DNA from: Burkholderiales bacterium Ga0077543
GTDB lineage: Bacteria > Pseudomonadota > Gammaproteobacteria > Burkholderiales > Burkholderiaceae_C
DNA: 38,735 bases
Direction of reading: 5' to 3'
NCBI GenBank assembly: GCA_001464055.1
Contig: LNET01000127.1
Coordinates: 1 to 38,735 of the forward strand
Below, one piece after another: positions 24,206 through 32,452 of this stretch. The notes under the pieces were generated by a model, which made no database searches, was not told where the DNA came from, and saw nothing but the letters and a program-made list of their open reading frames with translations. Every line of letters begins with the position of its first letter. The stretch's first letter is position 1. A program made the position numbers and the translations under genes.

Positions 24206-24895
24206 TTGGCTCGCCGCGTTCTCCTGATAGACGATCACCCGGTCTTCCGTGACGCGCTGGCGGGGGTCATTCAGCGAATCGATCCGTCTTTGCTGGTGAC
24301 ACACGCTGGCAGTGCCGAGGAAGGCTTGCAAAAGGTGAGGCAGGACGGTGAACCCGATTTGCTGGTGATGGACCTTCGCTTGCCAGGCATGGATGGCCTC
24401 ACGGCCATCGGGCTCTTGCGCGCGAACTGTCCCGGGCTCGCCGTGGTGGTTGTGTCCGCGGACGAAAACCCGGAGCGCCCGTCACAGGCGCTGCGTGCTG
24501 GCGCGTCGGCCTGGATCTCGAAGTCGGCTCCTGCAGCGCAGATGGCGGCTGTGCTCGGCCTGGCCCTTGCCGGCGAACTGCCGGATCGGGATGGGGCCAG
24601 GGCCACGGCGGCCGGCCCGCAGGCGCTTGGCATGCAGGACGATGCAACGGGCTTCCTCGACACCGAAGCCACCGACGTGGCCGATACCGCCGGCCTCACC
24701 CTGCGCCAGCTGGAGGTGCTGGCCTTGATGTCGCATGGCTACAGCAACAAGCACATCGCGCGTGAACTCGAACTGACGGAGAAAACCGTCAAGGCGCACC
24801 TGACGCGCGTTTTTCGCTTCCTGGGCGTGGTCAATCGCACCCAGGCCTTGCTCGCGGCGCAGAGACAGACTCTGCTGCCTCAGAAAAGCGACTGA
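24206..24895 (+). CDS. NarL/FixJ-type response regulator 2
   Basis: The 229-aa product has a receiver domain (RVLLIDDHPVFRDAL, phospho-acceptor Asp56 in LLVMDLRLPGMDG, Lys in WISKS) and a C-terminal LuxR-type helix-turn-helix (LTLRQLEVLALMSHGYSNKHIARELELTEKTVKAHL). TTG 24206 is chosen because it gives the canonical start directly before RRVLLIDDH; TTG 24167, inside the repeated element, is an alternative. No strong ribosome-binding site is seen. It is transcribed away from kinase 1, so it may be a second output of that kinase or of another. It converges with PEP-CTERM gene 3. Confidence 0.88.
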   Translation: MARRVLLIDDHPVFRDALAGVIQRIDPSLLVTHAGSAEEGLQKVRQDGEPDLLVMDLRLPGMDGLTAIGLLRANCPGLAVVVVSADENPERPSQALRAGASAWISKSAPAAQMAAVLGLALAGELPDRDGARATAAGPQALGMQDDATGFLDTEATDVADTAGLTLRQLEVLALMSHGYSNKHIARELELTEKTVKAHLTRVFRFLGVVNRTQALLAAQRQTLLPQKSD

Positions 24896-24946
24896 AACGA
24901 TCAGGCGTCCATGAGCAGGGGAGTCGGTTTTCCGCCGGCCGGGGGC

Positions 24947-25519
24947 TCAGCGCGGAGACCGCCGCAGCCGTGTCACCCGGGTGAGGGCCAGCAGACCGGC
25001 CGCCATCAGCGCCCAGCTGCCGGGTTCTGGCACGGCGGTGACCGCGAAGCTGACATTGGCCGAGGTCTGACCGAGGAGGAAGGACTCGCCGTCCAGCTGA
25101 CCGACGTTCCATTGGATCGTCTGTGAAGTTCCAACGGCGGGCGCGGCTGCGCCATTGAACAGAGTGCCCAAGTAGTCGGACCGCGCAAAGTTGATGCAAG
25201 CGGTTACCAGCGTGCATTCCGCGATGGATTGCTGGCCACCGAAGAAGGTAGCTACGCCTACCCCGGGGCCTGTATTGATGGGGATGGATTGCGGGCCCAG
25301 GTCATTCAACGTGAACGAGTACGGTGCGGCCTGAATGACTCCGCTGAACCTCAGGTTGACCGCGCTGAACCCGCGCGTTGTTGTGTCGAAATTGAAGCTG
25401 CCAGCGACAGCTGTGGAGCCGCTGGAGGTGAATGTGAGCAATGCAGCGTGTGCGGCTATCGGGGAAGCGGCCGCCAGACCAATGAGTGCTCTCGCGACAA
25501 GAGTGGCGTGGTTTTTCAA
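24947..25519 (-). CDS. PEP-CTERM sorting-domain protein 3
   Basis: The 190-aa exported protein has a signal peptide (MKNHATLVARALIGLAAAS to AAHA), a beta-rich body with two Cys (AECTLVTACINF), and a C-terminal exosortase signal VPEPGSWALMAAGLLALTR with RRSPR. The start is TTG 25519: AGGAG sits 8 bases upstream and the signal peptide begins exactly there, while an upstream in-frame extension is not signal-like. Base composition is visibly lower in GC than the neighbours (33 of 60 bases in 25381-25440). A copy of the 50-bp element lies 125-174 bases upstream. Confidence 0.88.
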   Translation of the reverse strand: MKNHATLVARALIGLAAASPIAAHAALLTFTSSGSTAVAGSFNFDTTTRGFSAVNLRFSGVIQAAPYSFTLNDLGPQSIPINTGPGVGVATFFGGQQSIAECTLVTACINFARSDYLGTLFNGAAAPAVGTSQTIQWNVGQLDGESFLLGQTSANVSFAVTAVPEPGSWALMAAGLLALTRVTRLRRSPR

Positions 25520-25643
25520 GATCAGAACTCCTGGATTGAATCGCTGAGGTCCAAGTGGCCAAGGCCCTTGGCTATTGCGCGGCCGAGGCGGTGAGCCCGA
25601 GGCACAGCGTCGACGGAGAGTCTCGCAATGCGGCGGTGGACTG

Positions 25644-25693
25644 TCGACGCGACCAAAGTCCACACCCCCCCCGTTCGCGTGATGGCTGTCTGG
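25644..25693. repeat. 50-bp repeated element, copy B (upstream of PEP-CTERM gene 3)
   Basis: It is in the same orientation as copy A and 84% identical. Read on the minus strand, both copies precede a leftward gene (kinase 1 and PEP-CTERM gene 3). The rest of the spacer 25520-25758 shows nothing else I can name. Confidence 0.8.
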
Positions 25694-25758
25694 AATGCCA
25701 GGCTCGGCATGCCCCGTGACTCGGGCGAAGACTGCCAGCGCCAGCCCACCACCTGGCT

Positions 25759-27555
25759 TCAGGCCAGGTTCCGTTCGCCCATCAGCCGCTGCATCGCCGC
25801 GCGCAGCACCGCAGGCGGCAGTGGCTTGTGCAGGACCTCGGTGAGCGGGTCGTGGTCCACGTCGCGCAGCCCGGCCGTCGTGTCACCGGTGATGATCAGG
25901 GCCGGGATGTCGAGGTTGAATTCATCGCGGATCAACGCCACCACCTCGAGCCCTGTTTCATGGCCGCGCAGGCGGTAGTCGCAGATCAGCAGGGCCGGTG
26001 GCCGTTGCGTGCTGGCCAAGGCCGCACGCAGGGCCGGGCCGCTTTCCGCGATGACGACTTCGCACTGCCAGCGTTCGAGCAGCGCCCGCATGGCTTCGAG
26101 AATCTCGGGTTCGTCTTCGACCACGGCAACGAGTTCACCGCTGAAACCCGCATCGCTCACGGGCGCATCCCCGGCAGCGCCTGCCAAGGGCTGCTGGTCG
26201 GGCAGACCGAGCGGCAGCGCGACCGAGAAGACGCTGCCCCTGCCCACTCTGGACAGCAGTTGCAGGCGATGCCCCAACAGCCGGACCAGCCTGTCGACGA
26301 TGGCCAGGCCGAGGCCGAGGCCCTTGCGCCTGTCGCGTTCGGGGTTGCCGGCCTGATAGAACTCCTGAAACACGGCCTCGCGCTGGTCTTCAGGGATGCC
26401 GGGGCCGGTGTCCCACACCTGCAGCAACAGCTCTCCGTCGCGGTGCCGGCAACCGACGAGAACGCCGCCGCGGTCGGTGTAGCGCACGGCGTTCTGCACC
26501 AGGTTGCGCAGGATGCGATCGACCGATTCCCGGTCACTCATGACCACGGCGGCCGTGTGGCGGACGCGCAGAGCCAGGCCCTTGGCCTGCGCCAGGGGCA
26601 GGTACTCGTCACGCACGGCATGCAGCAATTCGGCGATCGGGAAGGCCGCCACGTGACGGCGCACGAGCCCGGCGTCCAGCCTGGAAATGTCGAGCAGCGC
26701 ATCGAACAACTTGTCCAGCGCGCTGGTGGCGCGCTCGATGCGGTCGACCGTGCTGCGCTGGGCGGGACCCAGTTCGTCGCTCCTGAGTTGGTCGACATAC
26801 AGGTTCAGCGCATGCATGGGTTGCCGCAGGTCATGGCTGGCTGCCGCCAGGAAGCGTGACTTGGCGGCATCGGCATTCTCCGCGGCCCGGGTCTGCTCGC
26901 GAAGGCGTTCGATCAGGTCCAGGTTCTCGAACCGCAGGTCGATCGACTCCCGCAGTGAACGATTCAGGTTGTGCGCAAACCGCATCGTCACGGGGATGTA
27001 GAAGAAGGTCATCAGCGCCAGCACGCCGTGCAGGGTGCCGCCCTGCAGCAGCAGCATCACCCCGACAGGCGCGACCGCCGGCGTCAGGTAGGCATGAAAG
27101 GCCGGCATATAGGCGGCTGACGCATACACCGACGCCGAGCCCATGCCGATCAGCACGAACAGAAGCAGCAATTGGAAGTCCAGCGTGGCCTCTGGGAAGA
27201 GCAGCACCGAGCCGATGCCCCACAGCAGGCCCGAAGCCCCCGCACCCAGCGTGGCACGGCGGCCCCAGCGCTGCGCATCCTGCGTGCCTGAAGCGGCCTT
27301 CGAATGCCGCCAATAGGCGCGCCAGTCAAGATGGCGCACCAGGGCCTGCGCATACATCAAGAGCACCCAGGCGACTGCGTGTTTCAGGTTGATTCCGTTG
27401 TGCATGATGATCACCAGCAGGGTGCTCATCACGACACTGCCGCCGTAGGCCGTCGGCATGTTGCGGTACTGGATGCGCACCTGCTCACCCAGAGCCTGCG
27501 CGCGTCGGTTGTCGGGCGCGGCGGGCGGCGAGGCTTGAGTTGGCGGCGTCGTCAT
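25759..27555 (-). CDS. Hybrid sensor histidine kinase 2 (membrane, HisKA-HATPase-REC)
   Basis: The 598-aa product has an N-terminal membrane region of about six helices (residues 38-205), a coiled coil (RFENLDLIERLREQT), a HisKA domain with His241 in AAASHDLRQPM, an ATPase domain (NLVQNAVRYTD, DTGPGIP, GLGLGLAIV) and a C-terminal receiver domain (VVEDEPE, phospho-acceptor Asp526 in LLICDYRLRG, Lys in LHKPL). The receiver lacks a DNA-binding output, so it likely tunes phosphate flow. It lies 67 bases downstream of regulator 3 on the same strand; the pair forms a small operon. The signal is unknown. Confidence 0.93.
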   Translation of the reverse strand: MTTPPTQASPPAAPDNRRAQALGEQVRIQYRNMPTAYGGSVVMSTLLVIIMHNGINLKHAVAWVLLMYAQALVRHLDWRAYWRHSKAASGTQDAQRWGRRATLGAGASGLLWGIGSVLLFPEATLDFQLLLLFVLIGMGSASVYASAAYMPAFHAYLTPAVAPVGVMLLLQGGTLHGVLALMTFFYIPVTMRFAHNLNRSLRESIDLRFENLDLIERLREQTRAAENADAAKSRFLAAASHDLRQPMHALNLYVDQLRSDELGPAQRSTVDRIERATSALDKLFDALLDISRLDAGLVRRHVAAFPIAELLHAVRDEYLPLAQAKGLALRVRHTAAVVMSDRESVDRILRNLVQNAVRYTDRGGVLVGCRHRDGELLLQVWDTGPGIPEDQREAVFQEFYQAGNPERDRRKGLGLGLAIVDRLVRLLGHRLQLLSRVGRGSVFSVALPLGLPDQQPLAGAAGDAPVSDAGFSGELVAVVEDEPEILEAMRALLERWQCEVVIAESGPALRAALASTQRPPALLICDYRLRGHETGLEVVALIRDEFNLDIPALIITGDTTAGLRDVDHDPLTEVLHKPLPPAVLRAAMQRLMGERNLA

Positions 27556-27622
27556 CGATCCACTTCGGGCGCGGGGCAGAAGGAACCGGCCCAGGCCGCC
27601 TGTCCCGGGTTCGTGCTGAGGC

Positions 27623-28363
27623 CTACACCAGCCCTTGCTTGCTGGCCAGCACCGCAGCTTCAGCCCGGCTGCTGACGTTCAGCTTCTTGTAGATCGACTT
27701 GATGTGGTCGTTCACGGTGAACCACTTGATGCCCATCAGGCTGGCGATTTCCTTGATGGTGAAGCCCTTGCTCAGGTAGGTGAGCACTTCGCTTTCGCGC
27801 GGGGTCAGGCGTTCGTGGTCGGGCGCTGGCTTTTCGATGGGCACGGGCCGGCTCGTGGTGAAGCCGCTGAGGTTCGCAAAGCCCGAGTCGGGTGCCCGGC
27901 TGTCGCTGGGGCTGCCATGGCGGAAATGCGTGAGCAGCCGGCGCGCGATGGCCGGAGAAAGAGGCGGCTGGCCGCGCACGATGCGCTGCAGCTCTTCGAC
28001 CAGCACCTCGAAGCGGTCTTCCTTCAGCAGGTAGCCGTCGGCGCCGCACTGCAGGGCAGGGAACAGGTGGTCGTCGTCGGAATACAGGGTGGTGACGATC
28101 TTGGTCGCGGGGTACTGCGCCAGCTCGACCAGCAGTTCCAGGCCGTTGCCGTCGGGCAGTTCCAGGTCGACCAGGATCAGCTTGAAGGGGTCGACACCAT
28201 GCAGCCCCTGGGCGCCGCCGGTCAGCGAGATGTGCCGGCGCGCTGTTTCCAGGTCACCGGCCTCGGTGATGTGGTGGGCGTCGCTGAAGCTCTCGCGCAC
28301 CACACGGCACAGGAAGCTGCGCGCCACCGGGTTGTCTTCGACGATCAACACCTTGACAGACAT
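27623..28363 (-). CDS. NarL/FixJ-type response regulator 3
   Basis: The 246-aa product has a receiver domain (KVLIVEDNPVARSF, phospho-acceptor Asp66 in LILVDLELPDGNG, Lys in YLLKED), a Ser/Pro-rich linker (about 150-185) and a LuxR-type helix-turn-helix (LTPRESEVLTYLSKGFTIKEIASLMGI). ATG 28363 is preferred over the in-frame TTG at 28375; a G-run lies just upstream. It is first in an operon with hybrid kinase 2, its likely partner. The 114 bases before it, up to the oxidoreductase stop, must hold its promoter, but I see no convincing hexamers. Confidence 0.93.
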   Translation of the reverse strand: MSVKVLIVEDNPVARSFLCRVVRESFSDAHHITEAGDLETARRHISLTGGAQGLHGVDPFKLILVDLELPDGNGLELLVELAQYPATKIVTTLYSDDDHLFPALQCGADGYLLKEDRFEVLVEELQRIVRGQPPLSPAIARRLLTHFRHGSPSDSRAPDSGFANLSGFTTSRPVPIEKPAPDHERLTPRESEVLTYLSKGFTIKEIASLMGIKWFTVNDHIKSIYKKLNVSSRAEAAVLASKQGLV

Positions 28364-28477
28364 GCGCCCCCCCAATCAAACAGTTTGCGGATGCTAGCGC
28401 GTTGCCGACCGGCCACCTGCCCCAGGATGGGGGTTCGGCATCCGTCAAGCTGACGATTCGATCGCTCGCGCTGGCGC

Positions 28478-29455
28478 TCAGTCGTTGACCAGCAGCAACT
28501 TGCCGCGCACCTGGCGGGAACCCATGCGCGCATAGGCTGCAGGCAGTTCGGCCATGGGCAGGGCCTGGTCGATGACGGGCTTGATCTTGCCCTGCGCGTA
28601 CCACTGCGCCAGCTGCATCAGCGCTGCGGCGCTGGCTTTCGGCTCACGCTTGACGAAGTCGCCCCAGAACACGCCCACCACGCTGGCACCCTTGAGCAGC
28701 GCCAGGTTCCAGGGCAGCGCCGGGATGCCGCCGCCGGCAAAGCCCACTACCAGGTAGCGGCCGCGCCAGGCGATGCTGCGGAACACGGGTTCGGCCAGGT
28801 CGCCACCCACCGGGTCGTAGACCACGTCGGGGCCCTGGCCACCGGTCAGAGCTTTCAGCGTCTCGCGCACGTTCTGGGTGCTGTAGTTCAGCGTTTCGTC
28901 GGCACCGAGTTCGCGGCACAGCCTGCACTTCTCGTCGCTGGACGCCGCGGCGATGACACGCGCGCCAGCGGCCTTGGCGATCTGCAACGCTGCGGTGCCG
29001 ACGCCGCCCGCGGCGCCCAGCACCAGCACTGTTTCGCCAGCCTTCAGCTGCGCGCGGTCGATCAGCGCGTGGTGCGAGGTGCCGTAAGTGAATGCAAAAG
29101 CTGCACCGTCACGCGTGGAAAAGCCCGGCGGCAAGGGCAGCACCCGGGTGGCGTCGACACAGGCGTGGGTGGCGAAGCCGCCGGTGCCGGCGATGGCGGC
29201 CACGGCGTCGCCCGCTTTCAGGTGGGTGACGCCCGCCCCCACCGCATCGACCCGGCCGGCGAACTCGGCGCCGGGCACGAAGGGCAGGGGTGGCTTGAAC
29301 TGGTACTTGCCTTCGACGATGAGCAGGTCAGGGAAGTTCAGGCTGGCCGCCTCGATGGCGATGCGCACTTCGCCGGCGCCCGGTTCGGGTGTGGGCAGGG
29401 TCTGAAGGCGCATGGCGCCGATGCCGTCCAGGGTTTCGCAGAGCCAGGCTTGCAT
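28478..29455 (-). CDS. NAD(P)H:quinone oxidoreductase-type zinc-independent medium-chain dehydrogenase
   Basis: The 325-aa member of the quinone-oxidoreductase branch of the medium-chain dehydrogenase/reductase superfamily has an N-terminal GroES-like domain (SLNFPDLLIVEGKYQ, PFVPGAEFAGRV) and a cofactor-binding motif GAAGGVGTAALQIAKAAGA around residues 145-165. The structural zinc cysteines of alcohol dehydrogenases are absent. The expected reaction is NADPH-dependent reduction of a quinone or enone; the substrate is unknown. It diverges from the TolC-like gene across 186 bases in which I see no clear promoter. Confidence 0.93.
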   Translation of the reverse strand: MQAWLCETLDGIGAMRLQTLPTPEPGAGEVRIAIEAASLNFPDLLIVEGKYQFKPPLPFVPGAEFAGRVDAVGAGVTHLKAGDAVAAIAGTGGFATHACVDATRVLPLPPGFSTRDGAAFAFTYGTSHHALIDRAQLKAGETVLVLGAAGGVGTAALQIAKAAGARVIAAASSDEKCRLCRELGADETLNYSTQNVRETLKALTGGQGPDVVYDPVGGDLAEPVFRSIAWRGRYLVVGFAGGGIPALPWNLALLKGASVVGVFWGDFVKREPKASAAALMQLAQWYAQGKIKPVIDQALPMAELPAAYARMGSRQVRGKLLLVND

Positions 29456-29641
29456 GATCGTCTCGCTGAATTGGGGCCGGGGAAGCATCGGATGATAGGT
29501 TCGCCGCGGGCCTGGCCCAGGTCGCCGCGGCGACGTTGCCCTGACATCGCCGCGCCGCCATCGTGGCCTGAAACAGGGCCTTGATTTGGCGTGACATCGG
29601 CCGATCGCGCGTGGGCAGGGCGGTCGAGACTGTGGCCCATC

Positions 29642-31012
29642 ATGCCCGCCCTGCGCTCTTTCCTGTCGATCTGTCTGGCCGCCGTCGCCCTGCATGGCCT
29701 CCCGGCCCATGCCCAGACGCGCTGCATCGACGAGGCCCGCGTCGAAGGTGCCGGTGCCGCACCCGACGAACCGGCGGTGCACGAAACCGTTGACCCGCGT
29801 GCCACCTTGCAAGGCCTGGTGCGCGACGCACTCGACCGCAGTCATGCCGTCGGCGCCAGCCGGCTGCTGGCCGAGGCTGCGGCCAGCGACATCGAAGAAA
29901 CCCGCGCAGGGCTCAAGCCCGTGGCTTCCCTCTCGGCCGGGGTCGGTCCGGGCGGAGTGCTGCAGCAGGGCGTGAACGACGCTGCGGCGTTGCAGCTGCG
30001 CGCCAATGTCAACGTCAGCCAGCTGCTTTACGACGGCGGCCGCGTCGACCGCCTGGCCGACTGGCGCACCCAGCTGGCCGAGTCGGCGCGCTGGGGCACG
30101 CTGACGGTGCGCGAACAGCTGGCCATGAACACGGTGGCGCTGGCGCTGGAGCGCAGCCGATACCGCCAGCATGTCGTCATCTACGGCCAGTACGTGCGCA
30201 AGATGGACTGTCTGGTCGAAGCACTGGAAACCATCGTCCGCGCCGACCGTGGCCGCGCCAGCGAACTGGTGCAGGCGCAGAAGACGCTGCAGCAGGCGCA
30301 GCTGCTGCAATCGGGCGCGCAGTCCCAGGCGCGGCAGGTCGACGTGCGCCTGCGCCGGCTGGTGGGCGACGGGCTGCCTGGCGTCCAGGGCCTGTCGACC
30401 GTGCTGCTGCAGGTGGACCCGCTGTCGGAACTGGTGGCCGACGTCGAACGTTCGACCGAGATCGGCCAACTCACCGCGCAGATGGCCGCGGCCAGTGCCT
30501 ACGCGCGGGCCGTGGCCGCGGGTGGCCGGCCGCAGGTCAGCTGGGCCTTCACCGGCGGTGGCGCCGCTGCCGTGGGCAGCAACCCCGACACCCCGGGCAA
30601 TGGCCGCAGCGGCAATTTTTCGCTCGGCCTGGCCGTGAACATCCCGCTGTACAGCCCGGGCCTGGCGCCGGCGTCCGACGCCGCCCGCCGCCGCGCCGAG
30701 GCCGCGCGGCTGCAGCGCGAGGAAGCACTGGAAGCTCGCCGCTTCCGTGTCGCCGAGGTGCACGAACAGACCCTGGCCAGCTTCGACCGCGCGCGCCGCG
30801 TCGGCGCCGTGCTGCGCGAGAGCGAGCAGCTGCGCAACTTCACGCTGCAGCAGTGGCAGCAGCTGGGCAGGCGCAGCCTGTTCGACGTGATGGGCACCGA
30901 AGCCGAGCACTACCAGCTGCGCGTGGCCTACATCAACGCCCTTCACGACGGCCAGCAGATGAACGCGATGCTGCTGTCGCTGGGGCGTGGCGTGCAGCAG
31001 TGGCTGCGCTGA
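29642..31012 (+). CDS. TolC-family outer-membrane channel (type I secretion)
   Basis: The 456-aa product starts at ATG 29642 with a signal peptide (MPALRSFLSICLAAVALHG to AHAQ). It has two repeats of the outer-membrane efflux fold: long helices rich in Ala, Gln and Arg, with beta segments at LQLRANVNVSQLLYDGGRVDR and NFSLGLAVNIPLYSPG. The C terminus SLFDVMGTEAEHYQLRVAYINALHDGQQ is typical of type I secretion channels. The partner ABC transporter and membrane fusion protein are not in the window. It heads the run of sugar genes and lies on the same chromosome stretch as the octapeptide-repeat protein, a candidate substrate. Confidence 0.88.
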   Translation: MPALRSFLSICLAAVALHGLPAHAQTRCIDEARVEGAGAAPDEPAVHETVDPRATLQGLVRDALDRSHAVGASRLLAEAAASDIEETRAGLKPVASLSAGVGPGGVLQQGVNDAAALQLRANVNVSQLLYDGGRVDRLADWRTQLAESARWGTLTVREQLAMNTVALALERSRYRQHVVIYGQYVRKMDCLVEALETIVRADRGRASELVQAQKTLQQAQLLQSGAQSQARQVDVRLRRLVGDGLPGVQGLSTVLLQVDPLSELVADVERSTEIGQLTAQMAAASAYARAVAAGGRPQVSWAFTGGGAAAVGSNPDTPGNGRSGNFSLGLAVNIPLYSPGLAPASDAARRRAEAARLQREEALEARRFRVAEVHEQTLASFDRARRVGAVLRESEQLRNFTLQQWQQLGRRSLFDVMGTEAEHYQLRVAYINALHDGQQMNAMLLSLGRGVQQWLR

Positions 31013-31067
31013 AAACCGCTGCAGCCGACCGAGACCCCCTACTTCGACACCTTCCACCGCCGTCCCC

Positions 31068-31928
31068 ATGTCCGCCATCGACACTGCCTTCCACCAGCTG
31101 GCGCTGACCCGCCCGCTGTCCGCCCGCATCGACCCGTTGGCCCGCGTCCACGACAGCGTGGTGTTGCCCGAGGACATCGTCGTGCAGTCCGGAGCGCATC
31201 TGCCGGCAGGCCTGGTGCTGGAGCAGGGTTGCCGCATCGGCCCGAACGTCGCCTTCGTCGAAGGTGCCCCGATCGTGGTGCGACGCGACGTCCAGATCGG
31301 CGCGAACGCGACGCTGCTGCCGGGCATCACCCTGTCGGCGAAGTCGGTCGTGCGACCGGGCTCGGTGGTCGGGCGCTCGGTGCCGCCGGGGGCCATCGTC
31401 GAAGGCAATCCGGCCGCGATCGTGGGCTACGTGGACACCCTGGCAGGCCCGGTCAGCCAGCTGCACGCACTGGCGGCGACGCAGGGGCCGCGGGTCGAGG
31501 CGCTGGCCGTTCGCGGTGTCAGCCTGCACCACTTTCCGGTCATTCCCGACCTGCGCGGCAATCTCACCGTGGGCGAGTTCGAGCGTCAGATTCCCTTCCC
31601 ACCGCTGCGTTACTTCGTCGTCTACGGCGTGCCCAGCCGCGAGGTCCGTGGCGAGCACGCCCACCATGCCTGCCACCAGTTCCTGATCTGCCTGCGCGGC
31701 AGCTGCTCGGTGGTGGCCGACGACGGCCGGCAGCGTGTCGAGGTGCAACTCGATGCGCCGCAGCGGGGCCTGTATCTGCCGCCGATGACCTGGGGCATCC
31801 AGTACCGCTATTCGGCCGACGCGATGCTGATGGTGTTCGCATCGCACCACTACGACGCCGCAGACTACATCCGAGAATACGACCAGTTCATCGCGCTGAT
31901 CGGCCAGCAGGCAGAGGCTTCGGCGTGA
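31068..31928 (+). CDS. Left-handed beta-helix acyltransferase fused to FdtA-like sugar 3,4-ketoisomerase
   Basis: The 286-aa product has residues 1-125 as a hexapeptide-repeat left-handed beta-helix (ARIDPLARVHDSVVLPEDIVV, IGPNVAFVEG, IGANATLLPG, GAIVEGNPA). Residues 150-280 are a cupin of the FdtA/QdtA (WxcM C-terminal) family with Arg194 and the metal/active-site-type motif RGEHAHHACHQFL. FdtA-type enzymes isomerise dTDP-4-keto-6-deoxyglucose to the 3-keto sugar. The fusion resembles WxcM. Acyl specificity is unknown. No ribosome-binding site is seen before ATG 31068. The stop overlaps the next start as GTGA. Confidence 0.85.
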   Translation: MSAIDTAFHQLALTRPLSARIDPLARVHDSVVLPEDIVVQSGAHLPAGLVLEQGCRIGPNVAFVEGAPIVVRRDVQIGANATLLPGITLSAKSVVRPGSVVGRSVPPGAIVEGNPAAIVGYVDTLAGPVSQLHALAATQGPRVEALAVRGVSLHHFPVIPDLRGNLTVGEFERQIPFPPLRYFVVYGVPSREVRGEHAHHACHQFLICLRGSCSVVADDGRQRVEVQLDAPQRGLYLPPMTWGIQYRYSADAMLMVFASHHYDAADYIREYDQFIALIGQQAEASA

Positions 31929-32452
31929 ACGCTGCTGAACGAACCCAGGGTTCCTTCGTTCACCCGCTGTCCGACGTGCAGTCCAGCGCCATCGGGCCTG
32001 GAACGCGGATCTGGCAGTTCTGCGTGGTGCTGCCTGGCGCGCGCATCGGCAGCGACTGCAATCTCAACGCCCAGGTGCTGGTCGAAAACGACGTCGTCGT
32101 CGGCGACCGCGTCACCGTCAAGTCGGGCGTGCAGCTGTGGGACGGCCTGCGGGTCGAGGACGATGTCTTCATCGGACCGAACGTGACCTTCAGCAACGAC
32201 AAGTTCCCGCGCAGCAAGTCTCCGCCGCCGACTTTCGCGCCCACGCTGTTGCGGCGCGGGGCATCGCTGGGGGCCAACGCGACCGTGCTGTGCGGTGTCG
32301 AGATCGGTGCGGGCGCCATGGTCGGTGCCGGCAGCGTCGTCACGCGCGACGTGCCGGCCGGTGAACTCTGGTTCGGCAACCCGGCGCGCCCGCACGGCCC
32401 GGCGCCGCGCCTGGACGCCCTGGACCAGCGCCCTGAGCGGAGTTCGCTGTGA
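31925..32452 (+). CDS. Hexapeptide-repeat N-acetyltransferase (FdtC/QdtC-like)
   Basis: The 175-aa left-handed beta-helix acyltransferase starts at GTG 31925, overlapping the upstream stop. Hexapeptide turns are regular (IGPGTRIWQF, VVVGDRVTVKSGVQLWDG, VFIGPNVTFSNDKFPRSK, SLGANATVLCG, IGAGAMVGAGSVVTRDVPAG). The NDKFPRS segment and the neighbouring ketoisomerase and aminotransferase fit acetylation of a dTDP-3-amino-3,6-dideoxyhexose, giving a Fuc3NAc/Qui3NAc-type donor. The exact sugar is not determined by the sequence. The stop overlaps the aminotransferase start as GTGA. Confidence 0.87.
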   Translation: MNAAERTQGSFVHPLSDVQSSAIGPGTRIWQFCVVLPGARIGSDCNLNAQVLVENDVVVGDRVTVKSGVQLWDGLRVEDDVFIGPNVTFSNDKFPRSKSPPPTFAPTLLRRGASLGANATVLCGVEIGAGAMVGAGSVVTRDVPAGELWFGNPARPHGPAPRLDALDQRPERSSL

